Below, piece by piece: positions 1 through 9,195 of a stretch of DNA of 18,403 nucleotides. Below the pieces are notes generated by a model. That model ran no database searches. It had not been told where the DNA came from and worked only from the letters and a program-made list of their open reading frames with translations. Source of the stretch: CAWCBH01 sp963793785 (GTDB lineage Bacteria; Actinomycetota; Thermoleophilia; Solirubrobacterales; 70-9); contig CAWCBH010000001.1 in assembly GCA_963793785.1 (NCBI GenBank), positions 1 to 18,403 of the forward strand. The letters are read 5' to 3'. How positions within the stretch are numbered: the stretch's first letter is position 1; each line of letters starts with the position of its first letter. The translations under genes were made by a program, and so were the position numbers.

Positions 1-164
1 AGGGGGTCGACGACGTTCTCGTCACCGTCGGCGGGACGATCCCGGCCGACGACGTCCCCGAGCTGAAGAAGCTCGGCGTCGCCGAGGTCTTCACTCCGGG
101 CGCCGCGACCGACGAGATCGTCGACTTCATCCGCGACGGCGCCGGTGCACGCCACCAGGGCTGA
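1..164 (+). CDS. C-terminal end of a cobalamin-binding (B12 mutase type) domain, partial
   Basis: This is the last 53 codons of a gene whose 5' part lies outside the window; the frame starts at base 3 and ends at TGA 162-164. The peptide has the end of a B12-binding Rossmann domain as found in methylmalonyl-CoA mutase large subunits and free-standing small subunits: VTVGGTIPADDVPELKKLG, then GVAEVFTPGA and a closing helix EIVDFIRDG. In these families the segment forms the last strand and helix of the cobalamin-binding fold, which carries the B12 cofactor for carbon-skeleton rearrangement. The cobalamin histidine motif (DxHxxG) would lie upstream and cannot be seen, so the substrate cannot be told. 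No frame break is visible. The stop is followed immediately by the convergent sulfatase stop. Confidence 0.8.
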   Translation, partial: GVDDVLVTVGGTIPADDVPELKKLGVAEVFTPGAATDEIVDFIRDGAGARHQG

Positions 165-1645
165 TCATCTCGGCCCCGGGATCGGCCCCGAGGGGCCCGG
201 CATCCGGCTCCGGCGCAGTTGCGGTAGCGCGCGAGTGCCCTGGCGAGCGCCGCCCGCGTCGCCCGGTAGGAGCGATCGCGATGGCGGGAGGCGAGCTCGT
301 GCGGGTCCTGGGCGAGGTCGTAGAGCTCCAGCTCGCCGCTGCGATAGCGCACGTACTTGAAGCGGGTCGTGCGCAGCCCGGCGTAGGGGATGCCGGGCGA
401 GGGGTCGTCGAGCGTGTTCGCCTCGAGGAAGATCGGGCGGTTGCTGCGTCGACGGGTGTCGGTCGCAAACGGCATCAGCGAGCGACCGTCGACCGCCACG
501 CTCGCCGCGCCCCGGCGAGGTCGAGGATCGTCGGCGCCAGATCGACATTGGAGACGAGCTCCTCGCTGCGGCCTCCCGGCGAGAGCCGCGGCCCGCGGAT
601 GATCAGCGGCACCCGGATCGAGGGCTCATAGGGCACGTACTTGCCCTTCGGGAGCCTGTGCTCGCCGGTCATGAAGCCGTTGTCAGAGGTGAAGAGGAGG
701 TATGTCTCGTCGAGCAGCCCCTGGTCGGAGAGCTCGGCGACGATGCGCGCGATCCCGGCATCGACCGCCAGCAGCGAGCGCAGCTGGCTGCGGTGCTGGC
801 GGGCGACCTTCCGCACCCTGGCCGCGGATAGGGATCGCCGGCTACGGATGTAGCGAGGCTTGTCGGAGACGTCTCGCTCGTTGAAGGAGGGGGGACGCGG
901 CAGCGGGCTCCCGCGGAAGCGGGCCCGGTCCCGCGTGGCAGCGATCGCCGGCAGGTGGGGAGCCGTGTATCCGACGAACAGGAAGAACGGCTCGGCCGCG
1001 GGACCGAGCAGGCCGCGCCGCCGGATCCGCTCGCAGCGCCGTCTCGGTGTAGACGTCGCTCTTGTAGTCGCCGGGAGCGCCGCCGTAGCGGACGATGTCG
1101 CCGTCGACGTTCAGGTCGTAGTCGAAGTAGCGGTTCGTCGTCGAGTCGGGCGCCGCGACCCACTCGTCCCAGCCTGGCGGGATGTAGCGGGGATCGCGGA
1201 CCCCGTAGCCGTTCAGGAACTTGCCGACCTGGATCGTGTGGTAGCCGGCTGTCTGCAGCCAGACTCCGAGGGTGTTCTGCTCGTCGAGGGCGTCGAAGCC
1301 GCCGATCGGCGTGCCGTTGCCGAGCACCCCGTGGTTGTGGCTGTGCTGTCCGGTGAGGAAAGTCGTCCGCGACGGGCAGCAGAGCGGGTACGAGGCGAAG
1401 GCGCGGGTGAAGCTGACGCCGCGATCGCGCAAGAGGCGCCGCGTGGGCCCATCACCCGGGTCTGGTTGACCGTCTGGTCATCGGTCATGACGACGACGAT
1501 GTTCGGGCTCTGCGGGCTCTGGCCGACCGCCGGCTGGGTGCGGCCGGCGGCGGCGAGGACCACGGCGGCCAGCGTGACGAGCAGCGCGGGGAGCACGGAT
1601 CGACCGCGACTTCGGCGCCCGAGAAGGGGTTCTTTGGAGCGCCAT
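165..1645 (-). pseudogene. Exported sulfatase (formylglycine type), frame-broken
   Basis: A type I sulfatase that hydrolyses sulfate esters, resembling the N-acetylglucosamine-6-sulfatase/arylsulfatase branch. In order one reads a hydrophobic leader (LPALLVTLAAVVLAAAG), the metal-binding strand IVVVMTDDQT, the catalytic C-x-P-x-R motif as CCPSRTTFLTG (first Cys is the formylglycine candidate), HSHNHGVLGN, KFLNGYG and PPGWDEW, FFLFVGYTAPHLPA, then FTSDNGFMTGEHRLPKGK, NVDLAPTILDLAG and the C-terminal RFKYVRYRSGELELYDL. These pieces lie in different frames, with shifts near 1450, 1035, 505 and 200, and the final stop is at 165-167. The start is uncertain: ATG 1645 needs one more shift near 1600, while GTG 1596 is in frame with the leader but has no charged n-region. 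All catalytic motifs are present, so indel errors are likelier than decay. It stands divergent to the CSLREA gene. Confidence 0.75.
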
Positions 1646-1694
1646 ATGGTGGATCAGCGTCATGGAGAGTGGCGGAAACGAGCGGGAGGTATCG

Positions 1695-3083
1695 ATGAGG
1701 CGTAGGTTCGGAACACTACGGGCGGGGTCGGGGTTGCGGCGCGGGCCTGCTCGCGCTCTGCGCGGCGGGGCGCTGCTCGCGGTCCCGGCCGGCGCCGGTG
1801 CCGCGACGATCACCGTCAACACGACGGTCGATGAGCTCGGCGCGGGTCCGCGCTGCTCGCTGCGCGAGGCGGTCTGGTCCTCGAACAACGACTCCAGCGC
1901 CCAGGCGCCCGGCTGTCGGGCCGGGAGCGGGAGCCGACACGATCCGCGTCCCGGCCGGCAACTTCAGGCTCAACCGACCGGTCCCGACGCCGCCGGCGAT
2001 CACCGCCGAGGACGCCGGCATCTACGGCGACCTCGACATCATCGACGCCGGTCACCATCGTTCACGTCGGGCTCAGGCCCCGGTCGTCATCCAGCCACGA
2101 TCTTCGGCGAGCGTGCCGTTCCACGTCTTCGCCGGCGGCACCGGCGCCCGGCTCCAGGGGCTGACATCGACGGCGGGTCAGTCGGCGCCGGGGACGGCGG
2201 CGGGATCCTCAACCAGGGCATGCTCACCGTCGACGCGTCGACGATCCTGCAACGGCAGCGCCAGCTCCGGCGGGGGGCTCGCCAACACCGCCGGCTCGGC
2301 GCTGTTGCGCAACTCCACCGTCTACGGCAACTTCGCCGGCCAGGACGGCGGTGGCATCTGGGTCGGCGGCGGGACGGTCAACCTGCGCAGCGTGACGGTC
2401 TCCGAGCAACCGCACCAGCTCGCGGTGACGGCGCCGGGGTCTTCGTCTTCTCCTCGGGCCCGCCGAGCCAGCTCCTCCTGGCGGACACGATGATCGCCGG
2501 CAACCTCGACAGCGGGACGCGAGGCCCACGACTGCGCCAAGATCGGCGGCGCGATCACCTCGCTCGGCCAGAACCTGATCGCCAACACCAACGGCTGCGG
2601 CTATCAGCGGCGAGGCCGGCGACATCATCAATCGCAGCGCCAGGATCATCGAGCTCGGATGACTTCGGCGGGCCGACGCCGACGGTCGACCTGCGCAGGA
2701 CGAGCCCGGCGATCAACGCCGGCGCGGCGGCTGCCCGCGAACCGACCAGCGCGGCGTCCCGCGACGACTCGGCGGCCGCTGCGACATCGGCGCGCTGGGA
2801 GCTCACTCGCTGCCGCGGCGTCGTCATCAACAGCGTCGGGACGAACGGTCCCGAGCTGCTGATCGGCACCAGCCGAGCGGACGGCTTCCTGGCGCTGGGC
2901 GGCGCCGACACCGTGCGCGCGCTCGGCGGGAACGACGGCCTCTGCGGCGGCGGCGGGCCGGACCGCCTCGAGGGCGGTGGCGCCAACGACCTTCTCGACG
3001 GCGAGGGCGGCCGCGACACCTGCCTGCCCGGGGGCGGCCGCAACAGGCTGTTCAGCTGCGAGCTGCGGGCCAGGATCTGGTAG
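1695..3083 (+). pseudogene. Secreted CSLREA-domain beta-helix protein with RTX-like tail, frame-broken
   Basis: ATG 1695 is preceded by GGGAGGT (1684-1690). The N-terminus has an Arg-rich stretch and a signal-like segment ending AGAGAAT. Then comes TITVNTTVDELGAGPRCSL followed by REAV, the hallmark of the CSLREA N-terminal domain of bacterial surface proteins. Stitching the three frames gives the usual parallel beta-helix ladder: GDLDIIDA, ARLQGL, GDGGGILNQGMLTVDASTI, SSGGGLANTAGSALLRNST, GGGIWVGGGTVNLRSVTV, LLLADTMIAGN, ITSLGQNLIANTNGC, DFGGPTPTVDLR and a CDIGAWEL-like end. The last ~70 residues are Gly/Asp repeats (LGGADTVRALGGNDGL, GGGGPDRLEGG) like RTX calcium-binding units, with two Cys near the end. 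At least ten frame changes occur, without loss of motifs or codon bias. Function is unknown; a cell-surface or secreted role is inferred. Confidence 0.7.
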
Positions 3084-3105
3084 CGCGCCAGCGCCGCGAA
3101 GCGGC

Positions 3106-3111
3106 TAGGCT
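3106..3111 (+). promoter_or_regulatory. -10 box TAGGCT for a leaderless start
   Basis: TAGGCT lies seven bases before GTG 3119, so transcription would begin at or next to the start codon. There is no Shine-Dalgarno sequence in between. The same geometry recurs before several other genes in the window. Confidence 0.55.
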
Positions 3112-3118
3112 TCTCTGC

Positions 3119-5555
3119 GTGAGTTCCTGCGGGAGGGGACCACGCGGTGCATCGGTCGCTGCCGTCGCTGCGTTGATGGCGGTGCCGGCGTCTGTCGTTG
3201 CGCACGAGCTCGACCACCCGGTGCCTTCATTCGGGCCCCGCACCGCCGCCCGCTCACCGCGGCGTCCGGGCGGCCCCGGGACCCAGTGGGAGCTGGTCGA
3301 CGACGATCGCCACCGGCAACCCGCACACCGACATCGACTTCTTCACCCGCGGCGGCGAGACCTACGCCTCCGTCGGCACGCTCGCGATCGGCCCCAACGG
3401 TGGCGGGCAGACGATCGTGCAGCTGACCGGCGGACGGCGACGTCGACCCCGAGCTCGTCGCTCGGCCACCCCTCGGCGAGCTGCATCAGCAACCCGGCGG
3501 CGGCGACGGGCCTCCAGCACGACGTCGAGGCGACGCCCGAAGGGCAACGCGATCCTCAACGCGAGCAACCCGTTCGTGGTCACCGCCGACGCCGAGCTGC
3601 TGATCGACGCCACCGACGCCGCGGCCGCTGCCACGACCAGGGCACTGCTCGGCTCGCACGGCGCCCCGCAGGGCGGCCTGGAGATCATCGACGTGACCGA
3701 TCCCACCAAGCCGGTCGAGATCGGGCTGGTCAGCCACATCGGCGAGGCGCACACCGTCAACATCGACCCCAAGCGCCCGCACATCGCCTACGCCGTGACC
3801 TCGGACACGGTCGCGGTGGACGCGACGACGGGCCAGCGCCAGAACGAGGTCCCGCGACGCCGAGCGCTTCGACCTCGACGGCTTCGAGGTGGTCGACCTG
3901 TCGAGCTGCATGGGCTTCCCCCCGGGCACGCCGGTCGACGCCAAGCGCGCCGCCTGCCGGCCCGCAGGTCTACCGCTATCGCTACCCGACCGCCGAGATG
4001 GCCCTCGGGCACACGCTGAAGACCGGCGCAAACGCGATCTTCGGCTGCCACGAGCTCGAGGTCTACCCCGACGACACCCTCACCTGCGCCAGCGGCAACG
4101 CGCTGATCGGCTCGACATGAGCGGCGCCTTCGGCGATAGCGGCACGCCCGACCGACTTCTCCGACGACATGCCGCTCGGCACGCCGCTGCCCTGCCAGCG
4201 TCCGCGACCAGCTCGACCGCCGCCCGTTCCGGACCGGCGCGATGGTCACCGACTGCGTCGACGGCACCGGCCCGGGCACGCAGGACCTGACGGTCCCCGA
4301 CTGGCTCGCGGCGGGCGCCCCCTCGCTCGCGGGCGTCGAGCTACCTCGGCAGCATCTACCACCAGGGCCGTGGCGCCGGCGGCGCCGGCGACTCCGGCCT
4401 TCGACTCGACCGCAGGACATCGACTTCAACCACGAGGCCGAGCTGAGCAACTCCGGCCGGCTGCTGATCGCCACCGACGAGCGCGGCGGCGGCATCCTCC
4501 GCCCGGCGCGACCTGCTCCCCGGTCGGCGACAACCTCGCCGGCAACGGGGGCGTCCACTTCTACCGCGACGCCGACGGCGCTCCCGGCGAGGCGAGACGC
4601 CGAGCACGCCCGAGGAGGCCTTCGCCGCCTACGCGCGCACGCCGGAGGGCGAGAAGGCGATCTACCGGGCGGCGATTCGCACCCAGCCGCGGGCCACGCG
4701 TCTGCACCGCCCACGTCTTCCAGCAGATCCCCGGCCAGAACCGCATCTTCATGGGCTGGTACTCGCAGGGGACGCAGGTCATCGACTTCGTCGAGAACCC
4801 CGACGGGACGGTGCGGTTCGAGGAGGCCGGTTTCTTCATCCCGGAGAACGCGAACGAGTGGGTCTCGCACATCTTCAAGGTCGAGCAGAACGCCGACGGC
4901 TCCTTCAGCTACTGGGGCGCCACCGGGACTTCAGCCTCGGCGAGGCGGGCCGCAACGCGATCGACATCTACAAGGTGACGTTCCCGCCGGCGCCGATCTC
5001 CGCGCCGGCGCCGCTGCCGCCCGATTCCCCACCCCCGCCGCCGGGGGCCGGCGATGCCACCGGGCGGGTGCGCCGGCACTCCGCCGGGGGCGGAACCCCG
5101 CCTCCGGGCACCGGCAGCGCGCCGGACTTCGGCGACCCCGGCCCGTGCGGGATCAGGGTCGAGGGCTCGAACCGCTCCGAGCCGCTCTTCGGGAGCATCG
5201 CCGGCGACACGATCCTCGGCCGCGGGGGCGCCGACCGGATCGTGCCCGCGCCGGCAACGACTGCGTGTTCGGTCAGCGCGGTCGCGGACGTCTCCGCGCC
5301 GGGAACGGCGCGGATGAGGTGCGAGGCGGGCCGGCAGGCGACCTGATCATCGGCGGCCTCGGCGCCGACCGGATCACCGAGCGGAACAAGGGTCGCGACC
5401 GGATCCGCGGCGGTCCCGGCACCGATGTGATCAACGCGCGCGGCGGCGGCGTCGACATCGTCGCCTGCAACAAGGGGCGGGATCGCGCCGTGGTCGACCG
5501 CCGCGACCTCGTCTCAGGCTGCGAGGTCATCGTGCGGGGCCGCGCGGGGCGCTGA
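3119..5555 (+). pseudogene. Secreted LVIVD-repeat protein with RTX-like C-terminus, frame-broken
   Basis: GTG 3119 opens a signal-like N-terminus (SVAAVAALMAVPASVVAHE). The body, read across frames, has LVIVD-type beta-propeller blades: GGLEIIDVTDPTKPVEIGL, GEAHTVNIDPKRPHIAYAV, FEVVDLSSCMGFPPGT. It then gives GHTLKTGANAIFGCHELEV, DIDFNHEAELSNSGRLLIA, CTAHVFQQIPGQNRIFMGW and NEWVSHIFKVEQNADGSF. A proline-rich linker (about 4981-5110) leads to Gly/Asp repeats such as GGLGADRITERNKGRDRIR and GGPGTDVINARGGGVDIV, ending in SGCEVIVRG, a tail common on exported proteins of this class. About fifteen frame changes interrupt it; the longest clean stretch is the C-terminal part from 5283 to 5555. Periodicity and motifs are intact between breaks. 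Its ligand or enzymatic role, if any, is not evident. Confidence 0.7.
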
Positions 5556-5612
5556 GGAGCGAACCGGCTCCCTAGTCGCGGCGGTCACCCGAGATAGCGC
5601 CCCGGCGGCCGA

Positions 5613-5628
5613 TTGACTGGTCAGTCAA
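5613..5628 (+). promoter_or_regulatory. Palindromic operator TTGACTGGTCAGTCAA upstream of etfB
   Basis: Two perfect 7-base arms, TTGACTG and CAGTCAA, flank a GT centre. Size and symmetry fit a TetR-family dimer site, a family that often controls fatty-acid and acyl-CoA catabolic genes. It ends 16 bases before the -10 box TAATAT, so a bound protein would cover the -35 region and repress. The regulator is not encoded in this window. Confidence 0.6.
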
Positions 5629-5644
5629 CAGCGCCGCCAGCCGC

Positions 5645-5650
5645 TAATAT
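5645..5650 (+). promoter_or_regulatory. -10 box TAATAT of the etf operon
   Basis: TAATAT is a near-consensus -10 in a GC-rich intergenic stretch. TTGACT at 5613 is 26 bases away, too far to be a standard -35, so the -35 is either weak or within the operator. Transcription from here gives a leader of about 70 bases, unlike the leaderless genes of this window. Confidence 0.5.
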
Positions 5651-5715
5651 CCGCGCGCCCAAGCGGGGCGTCCGCCGCCCGGATGCGCGTCCGTGCCGCC
5701 CCGGAATCGTCCTTC

Positions 5716-5722
5716 AAGGAGG
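5716..5722 (+). promoter_or_regulatory. Shine-Dalgarno AAGGAGG fixing the TTG start of etfB
   Basis: A full AAGGAGG lies six bases before TTG 5729, and the sequence from that codon begins KICVLVKEVPD, the normal EtfB N-terminus. This supports TTG over the in-frame upstream ATG at 5693. Confidence 0.75.
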
Positions 5723-5728
5723 CCCGAC

Positions 5729-6298
5729 TTGAAGATCTGCGTCCTGGTCAAAGAGGTGCCGGACGCCGCGGTGCAGAAGCGCATCGACCCGAGCACGATG
5801 CGGCTCGACCGCAACGGCGAGAAGAACCTCAACCCCTTCGACACGCACGCGATCGAGGCCGCCATGCAGATCAAGGAGGGCGGTGAGATCCCGGTCGAGG
5901 AGGTCGTCGCGGTGACGATGGGCCCCGACTCGGCCGTCCGCGCCCTGCACAAGGCGGTCGCGCTCGGCGCCGACCGCTCCGTCCACCTCTCCGACGACGC
6001 CCTCGAGGGCTCCGACGTCTGCGCGACCGGCTACGCGCTCGCCAAGGTGCTCGAGTCCGAGAGCCCGGACCTGGTGCTGCTCGGCCAGCAGTCCGACGAC
6101 GGCGAGTGCTACACGATCGGCGCCGTCGTCGCCGACCACCTGCAGATGCCCTCGCTGACGCAGGTGATCAAGATCGACGTCGAGGACGGCAAGCTGCGCT
6201 GCGAGCGCCAGGCCGAGTACGGCTACGACACCGTCTCGGTCGAGCTGCCGGCCGTGATCAGCGTCGGCGACGCGATCAACGAGCCCCGCTACCCGTAG
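5729..6298 (+). CDS. etfB: Electron transfer flavoprotein beta subunit, cut short by an in-frame TAG
   Basis: EtfB pairs with EtfA to form the soluble FAD/AMP heterodimer that takes electrons from acyl-CoA and similar dehydrogenases. Visible EtfB marks are KICVLVKEVPDAAVQKRID at the N-terminus, NPFDTHAIEAAMQIKEGG, VTMGPDSAVRALHKAVALG, the nucleotide-loop LLGQQSDDGECYTIG, and ISVGDAINEPRYP. The reading frame then meets TAG at 6296-6298 where the family continues with a small residue and LKxIMxAKKK. The 189 residues before the stop lack the distal half of the recognition loop and the C-terminal arm that embraces EtfA. The frame stays open after the stop and the missing residues are encoded at once. 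A single C-to-A change (TCG to TAG) explains it, either as a sequencing error or a true nonsense mutation. Confidence 0.9.
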   Translation: MKICVLVKEVPDAAVQKRIDPSTMRLDRNGEKNLNPFDTHAIEAAMQIKEGGEIPVEEVVAVTMGPDSAVRALHKAVALGADRSVHLSDDALEGSDVCATGYALAKVLESESPDLVLLGQQSDDGECYTIGAVVADHLQMPSLTQVIKIDVEDGKLRCERQAEYGYDTVSVELPAVISVGDAINEPRYP

Positions 6299-6520
6299 CT
6301 GAAGGCGATCATGGGCGCGAAGAAGAAGCAGCTCGACACGAAGGCGACCGGCGACGTCGGCATCGAGGCCGACCGGGTCGGCGAGGGCGGCTCGAAGACG
6401 ACGGTCCTCGAGCTCAACCCGCCGCCGCAGAAGGAGGCCGGCGAGATCATCGAGGACGAGGACACCAACGAGACGGTCGAGAAGATCGTCGCCTGGCTCG
6501 ACGAAAGGAAGCTGCTCTAG
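6299..6520 (+). pseudogene. etfB: C-terminal part of EtfB after the in-frame TAG
   Basis: This stretch is in the same frame as the preceding EtfB segment and encodes LKAIMGAKKKQLDTKATGD and the usual end, ETVEKIVAWLDERKLL. It holds the family's conserved lysine-rich segment and the C-terminal arm. ATG 6311 lies 12 bases after the TAG and could allow reinitiation to give a 69-residue fragment, but no Shine-Dalgarno sequence precedes it. If the TAG is an error, this and the upstream segment form one normal 263-residue EtfB. Its stop TAG 6518-6520 abuts the ATG of etfA. Confidence 0.85.
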
Positions 6521-7494
6521 ATGGCCGGCATCCTGGTCTACGCCCTCCACGACGACGAGGGCAACTTCAACAAGAACTCGCTCGGCGCGATCTCCGAGGC
6601 CGCGAAGCTGGCCGGCGAGCTCGGCGGCGAGGCCGCCGCGGTGGTCGTCGGCGACGTCGCCGACGACGCCTGCGCCGCGCTCGGCAACTACGGCGCCGCC
6701 AAGGTCTACCGCGCCAAGGACGTCCCGGAGGGGCTGGCCCAGCCGATCGTCGACGTGATGGCGAAGGTGATCGGCGACGAGGGCTACGCCTACGCCCTGT
6801 TCGGCGGCGGCCTGCTCGGCTTCGAGATCGGCGCCGGCCTCACCGCCCGCCTCGGCGCCGGGGTGACGATGGAGGTCACCCAGGTCAAGGTCGCCGACGG
6901 CAAGCTCGTCGCCGAGCGCCCGATCCTCCAGGACTCCGAGATCGCCGACGTCGGCTACGTCTCCGAGCCCGGAATCATCATCGGCCGCCTCAACGCGTTC
7001 GACGCCAACGAGAGCGGCGGCACGCCGAGGTCGTCGACGTCGAGGTCGAGCTCTCGGCCTGGTCGAGCAAGGCGACGATGGTGCAGCGCGGCGAGCAGCG
7101 CGGCGCCGACGTCAACATCGAGGACGCCGACATCCTCGTCGGCGGCGGCCGCGGCCTCGGCGCCAAGGAGGGCTTCAAGCTCTGCGAGGAGCTGGCCGAG
7201 TCGATGGGCGGCGCGGTCGCGGCGACCCGCGCCGTCGTCGATGCCGGCTGGTACCCCTACGCCGCGCAGATCGGCCAGACCGGCAAGACGGTCGCGCCGA
7301 AGCTCTACCTGGCGGCGGGGATCTCCGGCGCGATCCAGCACAAGGTCGGGATGCAGAACTCCGAGAACATCCTCGCGATCAACAAGGACCCGAACGCGCC
7401 GATCTTCGAGTTCTCCGACCTCGGCGTGGTCGGCGACCTGCACAAGATCGTCCCCAAGCTGACCGAGGCGATCAAGGCCAAGAAGGGGGGCTGA
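6521..7494 (+). CDS. etfA: Electron transfer flavoprotein alpha subunit (one single-base frame break)
   Basis: EtfA binds FAD and, with EtfB, relays electrons to the membrane ETF:quinone oxidoreductase. The N-terminal domain begins MAGILVYALHDDEGNFNK. The C-terminal FAD domain has ADILVGGGRGLGAKEGFKL, AVAATRAVVDAGWYPYAAQ, the signature GQTGKTVAPKLYLAAGISG and AINKDPNAPIFEFSDLGVV, ending in VPKLTEAIKAKK. The frame breaks at about 7020, where ACGCCGAG should be ACCGCCGAG (T-A-E). Restoring one C gives a continuous 324-residue protein of normal family length, so a lost base is likely an assembly error. ATG directly follows the EtfB stop, which implies translational coupling. Confidence 0.92.
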
Positions 7495-7500
7495 GCCGGC

Positions 7501-9194
7501 GTGGCCGTACGCCCCGGTCGAATACCCGCCGCCGTTCGACCCGGCCGAGGTGATCGGCCCGCCGACCGACCCCGAGGAGGAGCGGATCGAGGTCGGCGTC
7601 GCGATCGTCGGCGGCGGGCCGGCCGGGCTCGCCTGCGCGAACAAGGTCATGCAGCTGCTCGAGGACGAGCCGGAGCTGACCGAGAAGCTCGGCGAGGTGC
7701 CGGTGGCGGTGATCGAGAAGGGCAAGGTCGCCGGCGCGCACCTGCTCTCGGGGGCCAACATGCGGCCCTCGGCGATGCGGGAGCTGTTCCCCGACCTCGA
7801 CCCCTCCGAGTGGCCGGTCTTCCAGGAGGTCACCAAGGACGCCGTCTACCTGCTGACGCCGAAGCGGGCCCTGCCGCTGAAGCCGATGCCGCCGAACTTC
7901 CGCAACCACGGCAACTACGTGACCTCGGTCTCCAAGCTGGGCCGCTTCCTCGCCGAGAAGGCGGAGGAGGCGGGCGTCTACATCCTCTCCGAGACCGCCG
8001 CCGACAAGCTGCTGGTCGAGGACCGGATCGTCAAGGGCGTCCGCTCCGGCGACCGCGGCCGCGGCCGCGACGGCGAGGAGCTCGGCAACTTCGAGCCCGG
8101 CTCCGACGTCGTCGCCAAGGCGACCGTGCTCGCCGAGGGAACGCTCGGCCACCTCACCTACGCGGCGCTCGACTACTTCGACCTCCGCGGCGCCGACCCG
8201 CAGCGCTGGGAGCTCGGCGTGAAGGAGGTCTGGGAGGTCGAGAAGCCGCTCGACCGCGTCATCCACACGATGGGCTGGCCGCTGCGCAAGGCGCCAAGCA
8301 CAACGAGTTCGGCGGCTCCTTCATCTACCCGATGGGCGAGGACAAGGTCTGCATCGGCCTCGTCGTCGGCCTCGACTACACCGACGCGACCTTCTCCTGC
8401 CACGACGCGCTGCAGCTGCTGAAGACGCACCCCTTCGTCAGGACATCCTCGCGGCGGGCAAGCGGGTCGGCTGGGGGGCGAAGACGATTCCCTCCGGCGG
8501 CTACTTGTCGATGCCGAAGCGGCTCGCCGTGCCGGGAATGGTGATCGCCGGCGACGGCGCCGGCATGGTCAACGTGCCGACGCTGAAGGGCGTCCACTAC
8601 GCGATGCACGCCGGCATGTACGCGGCGGAGACGATCGTCGAGGCGCTGAAGAAGGACTCGGTCAACTTCGAGGCCTACGACGAGAAGGTCCACAACTCGC
8701 TGATCGAGAAGGAGATCTACAAGTCGCGCAACATGCGCCAGCCGTTCTCGAAGGGGTTCTTCGTCGGCGGCGCGATGGCCTCGGCGATGACGATCACCAA
8801 GGGCTACTTCCCGGGCGGCCACTGGAACAACGAGGACGACGCCGAGCACGAGATGGAGATCGGCAAGGCGGGCGAGATCTACCCCAAGCCCGACAACGAG
8901 CTGACCTTCAACAAGCTCGACTCGGTCTTCCTCTCAGGCAACGCGACCCGCGACGACGCCCCGAACCACGTCCGGGTGCAGACCAAGGTCCCGCGCGAGA
9001 TCGCCCAGACCTGGGTCTCGATGTGCCCGGCGCAGGTCTACGAGATCCCCGAGGAGCAGCTCGAGAACGGCGCCGCGGTCGTCGACGTCAACGTCACGGC
9101 GTCGAACTGCGTCCAGTGCGGCGCGATCACCGCCAAGGGCGGCCGGCTGACGCTGCCCGAGGGCGGCGACGGGCCGCTCTACCAGGAGACCTGA
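7501..9194 (+). CDS. ETF:quinone oxidoreductase (ETF dehydrogenase), three frame breaks
   Basis: This membrane-associated FAD and iron-sulfur enzyme oxidises reduced ETF and reduces quinone. It has the dinucleotide motif VAIVGGGPAGLACANKV, GAHLLSGANMRPSAMRELF, FGGSFIYPMGEDKVCIG, the FAD-closing segment VIAGDGAGMVNVPTLKGVH, and a ferredoxin-like C-terminus with CPAQVYE, NCVQC and LPEGGDGP. The canonical fourth cysteine of the cluster is absent here (NCVQCGAIT instead of NCxxCxxC). GTG 7501 sits ten bases after a G-rich Shine-Dalgarno-like run but needs one surplus base removed near 7505 to reach YAPVEYPPPFDPAE; GTG 7550 is the alternative in-frame start. One base is missing near 8295 (RKGAKHNEF) and one near 8440 (HPFV-DIL). 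With all three repaired the product is about 564 residues, normal for the family. Confidence 0.88.
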
Positions 9195-9195
9195 C

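Noticed and set aside
5556..5571. Hairpin GGAGC/GCTCC right after the LVIVD gene as a terminator
   Set aside because: The stem is only five pairs and no T-tract follows.
5613..5618. TTGACT as the -35 box of the etf promoter
   Set aside because: The gap to TAATAT is 26 bases, too long for a standard promoter; it is better explained as part of the palindrome.
6296..6298. UAG recoding (pyrrolysine or stop reassignment) in EtfB
   Set aside because: An intact RF1 gene is present and rpmE, DUF1385, ywlC and DUF354 all end in TAG, so UAG is a normal stop. The site is not where a special residue is expected.
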